Source: Pseudoramibacter fermentans
GTDB lineage: Bacteria; Bacillota; Clostridia; Eubacteriales; Eubacteriaceae
Length of the DNA: 64,000 bases
Direction: 5' to 3'
Assembly: GCA_009493725.1 (NCBI GenBank)
Contig: VOGB01000004.1
Span: forward strand, 1-64,000
Both the position numbers and the translations under genes were made by a program. Positions 51,696 to 62,080 of the stretch are shown here, piece by piece. The stretch's first letter is position 1; each line of letters begins with the position of its first letter. Below the pieces are notes generated by a model. It had not been told where the DNA came from and did not search any database. It saw only the letters and a program-made list of their open reading frames with translations.

Positions 51696-52517
51696 TTAGT
51701 TAACGGTCTTGGTGACGTCGTCAATCTTCGCATTTGTTAAATCTTCGCCGAACCATTTCTTAGTCAGCTTGCCGAAGGTGCCGTCTTTCTTAATTTCGTC
51801 GAGGGCTTTGTTGATCTTGTCGCGCAGTTTTTTGTCGCTCTTGCGGCAGACAATGGCGATCGGTTCGTTGGAGAGTTCGTCAGAAGTGGTCTTGTAGACG
51901 TCTGGCTTCTGAGCGGTGTAGAAGTCTGCAACTGGTTTGTCGGTCATGATGTAGCTGATCTGGCCGCCCTGGAGAGCGGTAAACGCGTCGACCATCGAGT
52001 CGAATTCCTTCAGGTTCATCGTGTTGCCATCTTTTCTCAAGTTTTTCGCGGAGTCGTCAGCGGTGGTGCCGAGCTGAACACCAACCTTCTGGCCGTTGAG
52101 GTCTTCGGTCTTTGTAGCCGGGGTGACACTTGCTCTGGAGACGATGACGATCCCGTTGCCGAGGTAGGAATCGCTCATTGCGAAGGATTTCTGACGGGCA
52201 GTGGTGTTGCTGACACCGGAGATGATGCAGTCGTACTGGCCGGAATTCAAACCGTTGAAAATGCCGTCAAAGTCGGTGTCTTTATAGGAAGCCTTGACCT
52301 TGAGCTTCTTCGCGATGGCTTTACCCAAGTCGATATCGAAGCCAACGATCTTGTTGTCTTTGTTCTTGTATTCCATTGGGGTGTAGTCGGCGCTTGTCCC
52401 GATTTTGAGCACACCGTCAGACAGCGGGTCAGAGTTTTTGGAGCCGCAGCCCGCAGCGAGTCCCGCGACGCTTACCAGCGTAAGCGCTAAAACAAATGCG
52501 ATAATTTTCTTTTTCAT
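51696..52517 (-). CDS. Amino-acid ABC transporter substrate-binding lipoprotein
   Basis: The 273-residue protein has a lipoprotein signal (MKKKIIAFVLALTL with lipobox LAAGC at about 20-24) and a family 3 solute-binding fold (KIGTSADYTPMEYK, IVGFDIDLGKAIAKKL, GQKVGVQLGTTAD). It probably binds a polar amino acid. No permease or ATPase gene is adjacent, so it is an orphan component or serves a transporter elsewhere. It is preceded by a good promoter at 52563-52590. Confidence 0.9.
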   Translation of the reverse strand: MKKKIIAFVLALTLVSVAGLAAGCGSKNSDPLSDGVLKIGTSADYTPMEYKNKDNKIVGFDIDLGKAIAKKLKVKASYKDTDFDGIFNGLNSGQYDCIISGVSNTTARQKSFAMSDSYLGNGIVIVSRASVTPATKTEDLNGQKVGVQLGTTADDSAKNLRKDGNTMNLKEFDSMVDAFTALQGGQISYIMTDKPVADFYTAQKPDVYKTTSDELSNEPIAIVCRKSDKKLRDKINKALDEIKKDGTFGKLTKKWFGEDLTNAKIDDVTKTVN

Positions 52518-52562
52518 TGCTGAAAAATCTCCTTCCTTAAGGAATTATTTATTTTAAGTTTA

Positions 52563-52590
52563 ATTATAAAGCAAGTTAGAATAAAATCAA
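52563..52590 (-). promoter_or_regulatory. Promoter of the solute-binding protein gene
   Basis: On the minus strand TTGATT, 16-bp spacer and TATAAT, about 46 nt upstream of the start. Confidence 0.6.
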
Positions 52591-52657
52591 GAGTATATTA
52601 TAAAATTACGGAAATAATGGATAAAAATACAAATTTTTACAGAAGAGGCGAAAAAAT

Positions 52658-53824
52658 ATGGATCACGCGCTGGAAATTTACATTCACATCCCGTTCTGCC
52701 GGTCAAAATGCCGGTACTGCGATTTCGTTTCCTGGCCGGAACATGATTTGAACCGCGTCAAACAGTATTTCGAGGCGCTCAAAAGAGAGATCGCGGCCTT
52801 TCCCTACAGCGGTGCGCTGCCCATTCGGTCGGTTTATTTCGGCGGCGGCACGCCGTCAGCGGTGCCGTCGTCCCTGCTTTCTGATACGATCGGCGCTTTA
52901 GAAGAAAAATTCGGCTTTGACTTTCAAAGGGCGGCCTTTGAGAAAACCATCGAGGTCAACCCGAAAACGGTGGACGAAAAAAAGCTTTACTATTATAGAA
53001 GGCTCGGCTTCAATCGGCTGTCAGTGGGCGTACAGAGCTTTAATGACGAGCTGCTCAAGACCATCGGCCGGCTGCACACCGCGGACGAAGCGGAAAAGAC
53101 CCTCCGCGACGCGGCGGCCGCCGGCTATGACAACATCTCCGCCGATTTGATCTTCGGCCTGCCGGGGCAGACTCTCGAGGATGTGGACCAGACGATCGAC
53201 AAGCTTTCCCATTTCGCACCGGTGCGCCACATTTCCTGCTACAGCTTAATCGTCGAGCCGGGAACCGTCTTTGAGAAATGGCAGCGCGAGGGCAGGCTGG
53301 CCCTGCCGGACGAGAGAACCGAGCGGGCGATGTATCACGATATTTGTGAACGCCTCGCGGAAAACGGCTTTGAACAGTACGAAATTTCCAATTTTGCCCG
53401 TCCGGGTTACTTAAGCCGCCACAATTCCGGGTATTGGGATTTAACCCCCTACGCCGGATTTGGCCTCGGCGCGGCGTCATTATTCTTGGAAAACAAAGCG
53501 CCAGGCGAAGACGGCGCCTTCCTAAGAAAGACGACGACAGCGGATTTTGACACGTATTTACAAAATCCGGCCGCCTGCGATGAAAAGCATCGGCTCTCTA
53601 AAAAAGAGGCCGAGGGCGATTACATGTTCTTGGGCCTTCGCAGAACAAAAGGCGTCGACGACAGGGATTTCCAGACGTTATTCGGCGAATCCATTGAAAA
53701 CCGCTACGCTGGAGAAATACATTCCTTAATAGAAGAAGGTCTGCTCGAGCGGGAGGGTTCGCGAATCCGATTGACGACCCTTGGGCTGGACCTGGCTAAC
53801 CAGGTGTTTATGGCCTTTGTCTGA
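52658..53824 (+). CDS. hemW: Radical SAM heme chaperone-like protein HemW
   Basis: The 388-residue protein has the radical SAM motif HIPFCRSKCRYCDF near residue 10, YFGGGTPS, the family's NRLSVGVQSF and DLIFGLPGQT, and a C-terminal HemN-like domain. It belongs to the HemN/HemW family. The location directly before hrcA-grpE-dnaK-dnaJ is the conserved Firmicute order of hemW, which supports this choice over true coproporphyrinogen oxidase. Confidence 0.9.
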   Translation: MDHALEIYIHIPFCRSKCRYCDFVSWPEHDLNRVKQYFEALKREIAAFPYSGALPIRSVYFGGGTPSAVPSSLLSDTIGALEEKFGFDFQRAAFEKTIEVNPKTVDEKKLYYYRRLGFNRLSVGVQSFNDELLKTIGRLHTADEAEKTLRDAAAAGYDNISADLIFGLPGQTLEDVDQTIDKLSHFAPVRHISCYSLIVEPGTVFEKWQREGRLALPDERTERAMYHDICERLAENGFEQYEISNFARPGYLSRHNSGYWDLTPYAGFGLGAASLFLENKAPGEDGAFLRKTTTADFDTYLQNPAACDEKHRLSKKEAEGDYMFLGLRRTKGVDDRDFQTLFGESIENRYAGEIHSLIEEGLLEREGSRIRLTTLGLDLANQVFMAFV

Positions 53825-53905
53825 GGGAATGGATATTGGACAAGAAGCATCAACTTAAAAACGTCTGAAAATTTTCAAAAAGTGAAAATTGAGACTGAAT
53901 TGTTA

Positions 53906-53934
53906 TTGACAATTTGAAAAGGCGGTGCTATATT
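53906..53934 (+). promoter_or_regulatory. SigA promoter of the hrcA-grpE-dnaK operon
   Basis: TTGACA (53906-53911), 17-bp spacer and extended -10 TGCTATATT (box at 53929-53934). Transcription should start near 53941, directly at the CIRCE element. Confidence 0.9.
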
Positions 53935-53946
53935 ATATTCAAGATG

Positions 53947-53973
53947 TTAGCACTCAAATAAAAAGAGTGCTAA
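53947..53973 (+). promoter_or_regulatory. CIRCE operator (HrcA binding site)
   Basis: Perfect consensus TTAGCACTC, nine-base spacer, GAGTGCTAA. It lies just behind the promoter, so HrcA represses its own operon. Confidence 0.98.
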
Positions 53974-53984
53974 TAAATAAGGTG

Positions 53985-55034
53985 GTGAGTATCATAAAGC
54001 CGAGAAAGAAAAAAATTCTAGAAGCCGTAATCAGAGATTACATCAATACGGCTGAACCGGTCGGCTCGAGAACATTGTCGAGACGGTACGATTTGGGCGT
54101 GAGTCCGGCGACGATTCGGAACGAAATGTCTGATTTGGAAGAAATGGGTTATCTGATGCAGCCACATACCTCATCCGGCAGAATTCCGACACAGAAGGCT
54201 TACCGCTATTATGTGGACGAAATCATGCAGATCAAAAAGCTGGCTGAAACGATGCGCCGGGATATTCACCGGGGCTACCTGCAGGCGGGTCAGGAAATTG
54301 ACACGGCGGTCAACCACACGGCCAACGTCCTGTCACAGCTGACCAATTACACGGCAGTGGTGCTGGCGCCTCGGGTGTCGCGTTTCAACTGCAAGCATCT
54401 GCAGATCGTGCCGTTGATTCGCAACCGCGTCCTGGTCGTCATGGTGACGATCGAAGGGCTCGCGCGAAATTTGGAAGTGACCTTGTCCTCGGATGTGGAC
54501 GACGCGATGGCGCTCAGAATGTCCAACGTGCTCAACAGCATTCTCAAGAATGTGGCCTTTCAGGATTTCGGTACGGATCTCATCGACAAGATCGGCGATT
54601 TGAATCCGACGGAAAGACAGCTTCTCGACGAGTTGATTCCGATGATTCGGGATGCCCTTCTCGAATCGGAAACCAACGTGACGGCGAGCGGCTTCAAGAA
54701 TCTGCTGAATTATCCGGAATTCAACAACATTGACAAGATCAAAAATCTCGTCGATGTCGTCGAAGCGAAGCCGCTGCTCGCGAAAGTGATGATCAACGGA
54801 GCTGAGCGGAAAGATGATAACAACAGTGTCATTCACGTGACCATTGGTGACGAAAATGACAATCAGCATTTGAAGGAATTTTCAATCATCACCTCGACCT
54901 ACGAGCGAGAGGGTGTGCCGATGGGCGCGTTTGGCGTCATCGGACCGACGCGGATGAATTATTCGCAGGTTTCATCCATTCTCGACGCCATTCGGGATGA
55001 ATTGAATGCCAATATTGTGAAATTGCTGAAATAG
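53985..55034 (+). CDS. hrcA: Heat-inducible transcription repressor HrcA
   Basis: HrcA of about 350 residues has the N-terminal winged helix (ILEAVIRDYINTAEPVGSR, VSPATIRNEMSDLEEMGYL), the SSGRIPTQKAYRYYVD linker and the GAF-like domain. It binds the CIRCE 12 nt upstream. The start is uncertain. GTG 53985 is given here, but it lies inside a near-perfect Shine-Dalgarno sequence, TAAGGTGGTGA (53978-53988). That site is best spaced for ATA 53994, which would give the normal N-terminus (M)KPRKKKILEA. No ATG is present between the promoter and the HTH. Confidence 0.9.
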   Translation: MSIIKPRKKKILEAVIRDYINTAEPVGSRTLSRRYDLGVSPATIRNEMSDLEEMGYLMQPHTSSGRIPTQKAYRYYVDEIMQIKKLAETMRRDIHRGYLQAGQEIDTAVNHTANVLSQLTNYTAVVLAPRVSRFNCKHLQIVPLIRNRVLVVMVTIEGLARNLEVTLSSDVDDAMALRMSNVLNSILKNVAFQDFGTDLIDKIGDLNPTERQLLDELIPMIRDALLESETNVTASGFKNLLNYPEFNNIDKIKNLVDVVEAKPLLAKVMINGAERKDDNNSVIHVTIGDENDNQHLKEFSIITSTYEREGVPMGAFGVIGPTRMNYSQVSSILDAIRDELNANIVKLLK

Positions 55035-55059
55035 AACAATCAATATCAAAGGTGGAAAT

Positions 55060-55668
55060 ATGGCGGAAGAAAAAAACAAAACGCAGGCCGCAGCCGACGA
55101 ACCGCAGCATCAAGAAGATGTAGCGGAAAAGGAAGCGGCGAAGCAGGAAGATCCAAAGGGCACTGACACAAAACAGGAAGCCGAAACGGATCAGCAGCCG
55201 GAAGAAGAAAAACCGGCAGAAAAGCAGGAAGCAAGTGACGCCAAAGTGGCAGCGCTGACGGATCAGCTGATGCGGCTCCAGGCTGACTTTTCCAATTACA
55301 AAAAGCGGACGAGCCGGGAAAAAGCTGAAATCGCCTCGTACACCACCGAAGAGCTCTTGAAGAAGCTGTTGCCGATTATCGACAATTTGGAAAGAGCCCT
55401 TGCGGCGAGCGAAAACGACGACGGCAGCGAAGAACTTGCGACCGGTATCAAAATGGTCTACAAGGAAATGATGAAGACCCTTCAGGACGAAGGACTTCAG
55501 GAAATCGAAGCGGAAGGCAAGCCCTTTGATCCGAAATATCACCACGGCGTCGCTATCGGAAATGAAGACGACGTGGACGACCAGATCGTTTTGGACGTTT
55601 TCCAAAAAGGGTATATGTACAAAGACAAGGTGATTCGGGCGGCAATGGTCCGGATCAATCAAAAATAA
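55060..55668 (+). CDS. grpE: Nucleotide exchange factor GrpE
   Basis: The 202-residue GrpE has an acidic, disordered N-terminus (1-60, Glu/Lys/Gln-rich), a helical dimer region (DQLMRLQADFSNYKKRTSR) and the beta domain with FDPKYHHGVA and VFQKGYMYKDKVIRAAMV. It releases ADP from DnaK. AAAGGTGG precedes the ATG, 25 nt after hrcA. Confidence 0.95.
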   Translation: MAEEKNKTQAAADEPQHQEDVAEKEAAKQEDPKGTDTKQEAETDQQPEEEKPAEKQEASDAKVAALTDQLMRLQADFSNYKKRTSREKAEIASYTTEELLKKLLPIIDNLERALAASENDDGSEELATGIKMVYKEMMKTLQDEGLQEIEAEGKPFDPKYHHGVAIGNEDDVDDQIVLDVFQKGYMYKDKVIRAAMVRINQK

Positions 55669-55712
55669 ATCGTATTTAAATTTAGAAATGAGAAACTCAG
55701 GAGGAAAGAGTT

Positions 55713-57587
<1,875 letters not shown>

Positions 57588-57617
57588 TCATCTGCATAAA
57601 AATGGATAAAAAGAAAG

Positions 57618-57645
57618 GGCAGCTTGCACGAGCTGCCTTTCTTTA
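57618..57645 (+). terminator. Terminator after dnaK
   Basis: Stem GGCAGCT / AGCTGCC with TGCACG loop, then TTTCTTT. Partial read-through to dnaJ is possible. Confidence 0.75.
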
Positions 57646-57657
57646 CACCGGCGAAAA

Positions 57658-57666
57658 TGATATAAT
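57658..57666 (+). promoter_or_regulatory. Extended -10 promoter before dnaJ
   Basis: TGATATAAT 43 nt before the dnaJ ATG, directly behind the dnaK terminator. No convincing -35 and no CIRCE are present. Confidence 0.45.
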
Positions 57667-57708
57667 GCTGTGCAGTTTGAACAGCAAAGCCAAAAGAGGT
57701 GATTATCA

Positions 57709-58863
57709 ATGAGTGAAGAAAAACGCGATTATTACGAAGTGCTGGGCGTCGACAAAAACGCCAGCGCTGATGAAATTAAAAAGGCTTTCCGCAAGCTGGC
57801 GATGAAATACCACCCCGACCGCAACCCGGGGAACAAAGAAGCGGAAGAAAAATTCAAGGAAATCAACGAAGCCTATGAAGTGCTGAGCGATGAAGATAAG
57901 CGCCGCAACTACGACCAGTTCGGTCACGCCGGCGTAGACGGTCAGGGCTTCGGCGGCTTTAGCGGCGGCTCCGGTTTTGGCGGCTTCGGCGGCTTTGATG
58001 ATATCTTCTCAGATTTGTTCGGCGGCGGCTTTGGCGGCTTCGGCGGCGGTGGCGGAACCTCCTCCGGCAGACGCGGCCCGTCCAGAGGCTCCGACATGCG
58101 GATCAACCTGCGGCTGTCCTTTAAGGACGCCGTTTTCGGCACGGAAAAGAAGATTAAGATCAAGCGCCGAGAAACCTGCTCGGCCTGCGGCGGCTCCGGC
58201 GCGCAGGAAGGCTCTCACCCGAGAACCTGTGACAAGTGCGGCGGCAGCGGCCAGGTCACAATGCGCCGCCAGACGGCCTTCGGCATGATGGCTCAGACGG
58301 TGGTCTGCGACAAATGCCACGGCGAAGGGCAGATCATCGACAATCCGTGTCCACACTGCCATGGAACCGGGCTCGAAGAAAAGGAACGCACGATCAAGAT
58401 CACGATTCCGGCCGGGGTCGACAACGATTCCGTCCTGCCGCTGAGAGGTCAGGGCAATGCCGGCGCTAACGGCGGTGCCAGCGGCGACATTCTGGTTTAT
58501 ATCAACGTGCAGGAAGACCCGATCTTCAAGCGCAGAGGCGACGATATATACGTCGAATTGCCGATTTCCTTTATGCAGGCGGCTCTGGGCGACAGCATCG
58601 AGGTGCCGACGATCGACGGCAAGGTCAAGATGAAGATTCCGGAAGGCACCCAGACCGGCAAGGAATTTAGAATGCGCGGCAAGGGCGTCAAGAACGTCAA
58701 CGGCTACGGCAAGGGCGACCAATACGTCACCATCCGCGTTGAAACGCCACAGAAGCTGACGCGCAGACAGAAGGAATTGATGAAGAAGTTCGGAGAATCC
58801 CTGACGGCCAAAAACAATCAGAAAGGCTCCTCTTTCTGGGACAGAGTGAAGAACGCACTTTAA
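57709..58863 (+). CDS. dnaJ: Co-chaperone DnaJ (Hsp40)
   Basis: The 384-residue type I DnaJ has a J domain with HPD (KYHPDRNPG, residues 5-70) and a Gly/Phe-rich linker (75-125). Four CxxCxGxG zinc motifs follow (CSACGGSG, CDKCGGSG, CDKCHGEG, CPHCHGTG), with a C-terminal substrate domain behind them. It stimulates DnaK. AGAGGTGAT precedes the ATG. Its terminator hairpin follows at 58877 but is separated from its T run by an insertion sequence. Confidence 0.98.
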   Translation: MSEEKRDYYEVLGVDKNASADEIKKAFRKLAMKYHPDRNPGNKEAEEKFKEINEAYEVLSDEDKRRNYDQFGHAGVDGQGFGGFSGGSGFGGFGGFDDIFSDLFGGGFGGFGGGGGTSSGRRGPSRGSDMRINLRLSFKDAVFGTEKKIKIKRRETCSACGGSGAQEGSHPRTCDKCGGSGQVTMRRQTAFGMMAQTVVCDKCHGEGQIIDNPCPHCHGTGLEEKERTIKITIPAGVDNDSVLPLRGQGNAGANGGASGDILVYINVQEDPIFKRRGDDIYVELPISFMQAALGDSIEVPTIDGKVKMKIPEGTQTGKEFRMRGKGVKNVNGYGKGDQYVTIRVETPQKLTRRQKELMKKFGESLTAKNNQKGSSFWDRVKNAL

Positions 58864-58876
58864 TCATGAGATCAAT

Positions 58877-58906
58877 TGACACGCTCCTCAAAGCGGGAGC
58901 GTGTCT
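58877..58906 (+). repeat. 30-bp target duplication, left copy (dnaJ terminator stem)
   Basis: A hairpin of GACACGCTCC and its complement, identical to 60500-60529. Here it is followed by the IS end instead of a T tract. Confidence 0.9.
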
Positions 58907-60499
58907 CAGACTGTAGACAAACGAGGCTCTGAGAAAATACTCAGAGCCTCATTTGATTTAATATCAAGCTGCAATTTGTAGATTTATAAATTGAAATCGA
59001 AATATAGGACGATTCGGTCCCGGGTGTTTTTTTCAAAATATTTTTGCTAGTTTTTTTAGATTCATGCATGCGAAAGTAAGCCCGACTTTCATTCTATGCG
59101 GCGTTACCATACATTTGTGTGTAGCGGAATCCATGCGCTTCTTTCGCAGTTCCGAAAATTCTCTCGATGGTTTCTTTTCTGCGATTATAAATTGCTTTCA
59201 TTCCGTTTGTGTGTCGGATGTCCTCGCAGATTTCCATGTAGTGGGCCCATAGTGTGGGCTGACCACTTTGACATGATTTTTATCATGGGTGCACTGGTTA
59301 AGATAAGGACAGTCTTTACATATTCAGAACGGCTTTTGTATTCCTGAACTCGCGGTTGGTGGTTGAATATTTTAAAATTTGATTATGGGGACAGATGTAA
59401 CAGTCAAAAGCTTCATCGTAGACGTACTCATATTTTTTGAAAAATCCTTTTCGTCATTGGTCGTTTATACGGGAAAACGGGTTTGATACCGTCGTCTATG
59501 AGCAGCTTAGCAATGGCAGGGGTTTTATAACCTGCATCTGCAACATCATTTCCGGATTATGCTTCTTATCTTGTCATAAAGGCCTTTAAAGGTTCGGCTG
59601 TCGTGCAGATTTCCTGCGTTGACGTCATAGCGATGATCCATCCGTTTCGGTCGCAGGCCGTTTGAACCGCGTAGGCGAAGACTTGTTTATGTTCGCCTTT
59701 GTGAAACCAGCCGCTCTCCGGGTGGTTGTACTTACTTTGTTTCCGTGTTTTGAGCCTGGGTGATGTTCACGTCTTCTTGATCGTCTTTATCTTTCAACGG
59801 TTTTTGTGGTGGGCTTCCCGGTCTCTTTGAATCTCTTGTTAACTGCGTTTCATAAAAACATCGCTTCATTTCTGGCAATTTTCTTTTGTTTCTTTATTAT
59901 TGGCTCTTGCCTTTACATGTGTGGCATCTACGAAGATTTCTCTGGGATCGATCAAAATTGGTTTGTAGCATTCTGAGAGGATATGTGCGAAGATTTCTTC
60001 GAAAAGATCGGTATCTTTAAATCGGCGCGTGTAGTTCTTGCCAAAGGTGGAAAAATGCGGAACTTTATCGTGCATATCTAATCCAAGAAACCAACGATAG
60101 GACATTGACCTCGATTTCTTTGATGGTCTGACGCATGCTTTTGATGCCGTAAAGGTATTGGATAAATGGAATTTAATCACACAACTGGATCGATGCTTGG
60201 ACGGCCCTGATCTGCCGAATACTTTTCCTCAACCAGTTCATGATAAATGACCAGTCAATGGCCTCATCGATATTCGAAGAAGATGTCTTTTGGAAATAAG
60301 TCGTCCATACAAAATTTTGAATTTGATCTCGTTTTTTCACCGTTTGTGTCAGATCTTTTTTCTCCTGCGTAACTGAATGCATGGCCTGTTTCTATTATTG
60401 CTATTTTACCACGTTTGTATTGCGACAGGTGAAAAATGACTGACTGCTATAAAAAAACAAAGCCTAGAGCGTTTCCCTCTAGACTTTGTCGACAGTCTG
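58907..60499 (-). mobile_element. Decayed IS1182-family insertion sequence
   Basis: The 1593-bp element is bounded by inverted ends CAGACTGTAGACAAA and, reversed from the right, CAGACTGTCGACAAA (14 of 15 match). It is flanked by a 30-bp direct repeat. Just inside the left end lies a hairpin (GAGGCTCTGAG / CTCAGAGCCTC, 58923-58950) and inside the right end another (CTAGAG / CTCTAG), which could block outside transcription. The minus-strand transposase is broken by frameshifts. Confidence 0.85.
59033..60382 (-). pseudogene. IS1182-type transposase pseudogene
   Basis: Minus-strand fragments match IS1182 transposases in order: an N-terminal helix region (60173-60382, IDEAIDWSFIMNWL), then SYRWFLGLDMHDKVPHFSTFGKNY region at 59866-60180 (core YRWFLG, HFSTFGKN, VDATHVKA). 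The final MNLKKLAKIF lies near 59033-59070. At least two frameshifts (near 60175 and 59870) and stops in the C-terminal half prevent a full protein. It is not functional by itself. Confidence 0.8.
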
Positions 60500-60535
60500 T
60501 GACACGCTCCTCAAAGCGGGAGCGTGTCTTTTTTT
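60500..60535 (+). terminator. Right copy of 30-bp duplication: original dnaJ terminator
   Basis: GACACGCTCC / GGAGCGTGTC stem followed by seven T, the intact terminator that stood behind dnaJ before the IS entered. Confidence 0.9.
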
Positions 60536-60578
60536 ACGCAAACTTTAAAACCTTTTCATCTAAATTGCGCTGAGGTCA

Positions 60579-60607
60579 TTGACGCCATAAGGCCATTTTG
60601 CTAGAAT
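60579..60607 (+). promoter_or_regulatory. SigA promoter of the pgi operon
   Basis: TTGACG (60579-60584), 17-bp spacer and extended -10 TGCTAGAAT (box 60602-60607), 63 nt before the pgi ATG. Confidence 0.75.
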
Positions 60608-60670
60608 ATTTATATCAACAAGTGTATGCTTAATCAATCAATTTTACTGATAGACAAGGAGAGAAATATT

Positions 60671-62023
60671 ATGGAACATATTCAATTTGATGCCAGCCGC
60701 ATAAAGGATTTTGTCCGCGATCACGAATTGGAACAGATCAAAGCGCAGGCTGAAACGGCTCGCAAAACTTTAATTGAAGGCACCGGAGCTGGCAACGACT
60801 TCCTCGGCTGGATCGATCTGCCGGTAGATTACGATAAAGAAGAATACACCCGCATCAAAGCGGCGGCTGAAAAAATCCGCAAGGATTCCGACGTGCTGGT
60901 CGTCATTGGGATCGGGGGGTCCTATCTCGGCGCCAGAGCAGCTATCGAATTTTTGAAACCGAATTTCTACAATCAGCAGTCCCGCGACCTCGTTGACGCG
61001 CCGGAAATTTACTTCGCCGGCAACAGCATCAGCGGTGCGTACCTCAACGATTTGATCGCGTTAATTGGCGACCGCGATTTCTCGGTCAATATCATCTCCA
61101 AGTCCGGGACGACCACGGAACCGTCCATCGCCTTCCGCGTCTTCAAGGCGAAGCTGGAAGCCAAATACGGCAAGGAAGAAGCTGCGAAGCGCATCTACGC
61201 GACGACGGACAAGGCCCGCGGCGCGCTGAAAACCGAAGCCAATGAAGAAGGCTACGAAAGCTTTGTCATTCCTGACAATATCGGCGGCCGCTTCTCTGTG
61301 CTCACCGCGGTTGGCCTGCTGCCGATCGCCGTATCCGGCGCAGATCTCGACGCGCTGATGGCCGGCGCTGCGGAAATGCGCGACATGGTCAAGACGACGC
61401 CTTTTGAAGACAACCCGGCGATGCAGTACGCCGCGATGCGCAACATCTTCAGAAACAAGGGCAGAATGATCGAATTGCTCGCAAACTACGAACCGGCGCT
61501 GCACAACATTTCCGAATGGTGGAAACAGCTGTACGGCGAATCCGAAGGCAAGGACGGCAAGGGCCTTTACCCGGCGTCCTACGACCTGTCAACCGACCTG
61601 CACTCCCTCGGACAATTTGTCCAGGACGGCAGCAACATCATCTTCGAAACCGTGCTCAACGTCGAAAAACCGATGTCTGACGTGACGATTCAGGCAGATC
61701 CGGAAAATCTGGACGGCTTGAACTTCCTGGCGGACAAGAACATGGACTTCGTCAACAAGAACGCGATGATGGGCACGATGCTGGCGCATACAGACGGCCA
61801 GGTCCCGAACCTGATGATCAAGATTCCGGCCCGCGACGAAAATTCCCTCGGCCAGCTGTTCTACTTCTTTGAATTCGCCGTCGGTGTCAGCGGCTACCTG
61901 CTGGGCGTCAACCCGTTCAACCAGCCGGGCGTCGAAGCGTACAAGAAGAACATGTTTGCCCTTCTCGGAAAACCAGGTTTTGAAGAACAGGCTGAAATTC
62001 TGAAGAAGAGATTATCTGAATAA
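60671..62023 (+). CDS. pgi: Glucose-6-phosphate isomerase
   Basis: The 450-residue PGI has VVIGIGGSYLGARAAIEF, ISKSGTTTEPSIAFR, GGRFSVLTAVGLLPIAV and the C-terminal NPFNQPGVEAYKKNMF. It interconverts glucose-6- and fructose-6-phosphate. ATG 60671 has AAGGAGAG upstream; an earlier in-frame ATG at 60626 has none. It leads an operon with glucokinase and phosphofructokinase. Confidence 0.97.
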   Translation: MEHIQFDASRIKDFVRDHELEQIKAQAETARKTLIEGTGAGNDFLGWIDLPVDYDKEEYTRIKAAAEKIRKDSDVLVVIGIGGSYLGARAAIEFLKPNFYNQQSRDLVDAPEIYFAGNSISGAYLNDLIALIGDRDFSVNIISKSGTTTEPSIAFRVFKAKLEAKYGKEEAAKRIYATTDKARGALKTEANEEGYESFVIPDNIGGRFSVLTAVGLLPIAVSGADLDALMAGAAEMRDMVKTTPFEDNPAMQYAAMRNIFRNKGRMIELLANYEPALHNISEWWKQLYGESEGKDGKGLYPASYDLSTDLHSLGQFVQDGSNIIFETVLNVEKPMSDVTIQADPENLDGLNFLADKNMDFVNKNAMMGTMLAHTDGQVPNLMIKIPARDENSLGQLFYFFEFAVGVSGYLLGVNPFNQPGVEAYKKNMFALLGKPGFEEQAEILKKRLSE

Positions 62024-62080
62024 TTTAGCGTAAACAATAAAGGAAAACGCCCGGATCCGGGCGGGAAAAGGGAGAATGAG

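Noticed and set aside
59064..59347. Plus-strand frames in the IS element
   Set aside because: The family similarity is on the minus strand (transposase remnants); these frames have no ribosome site or recognisable motif.
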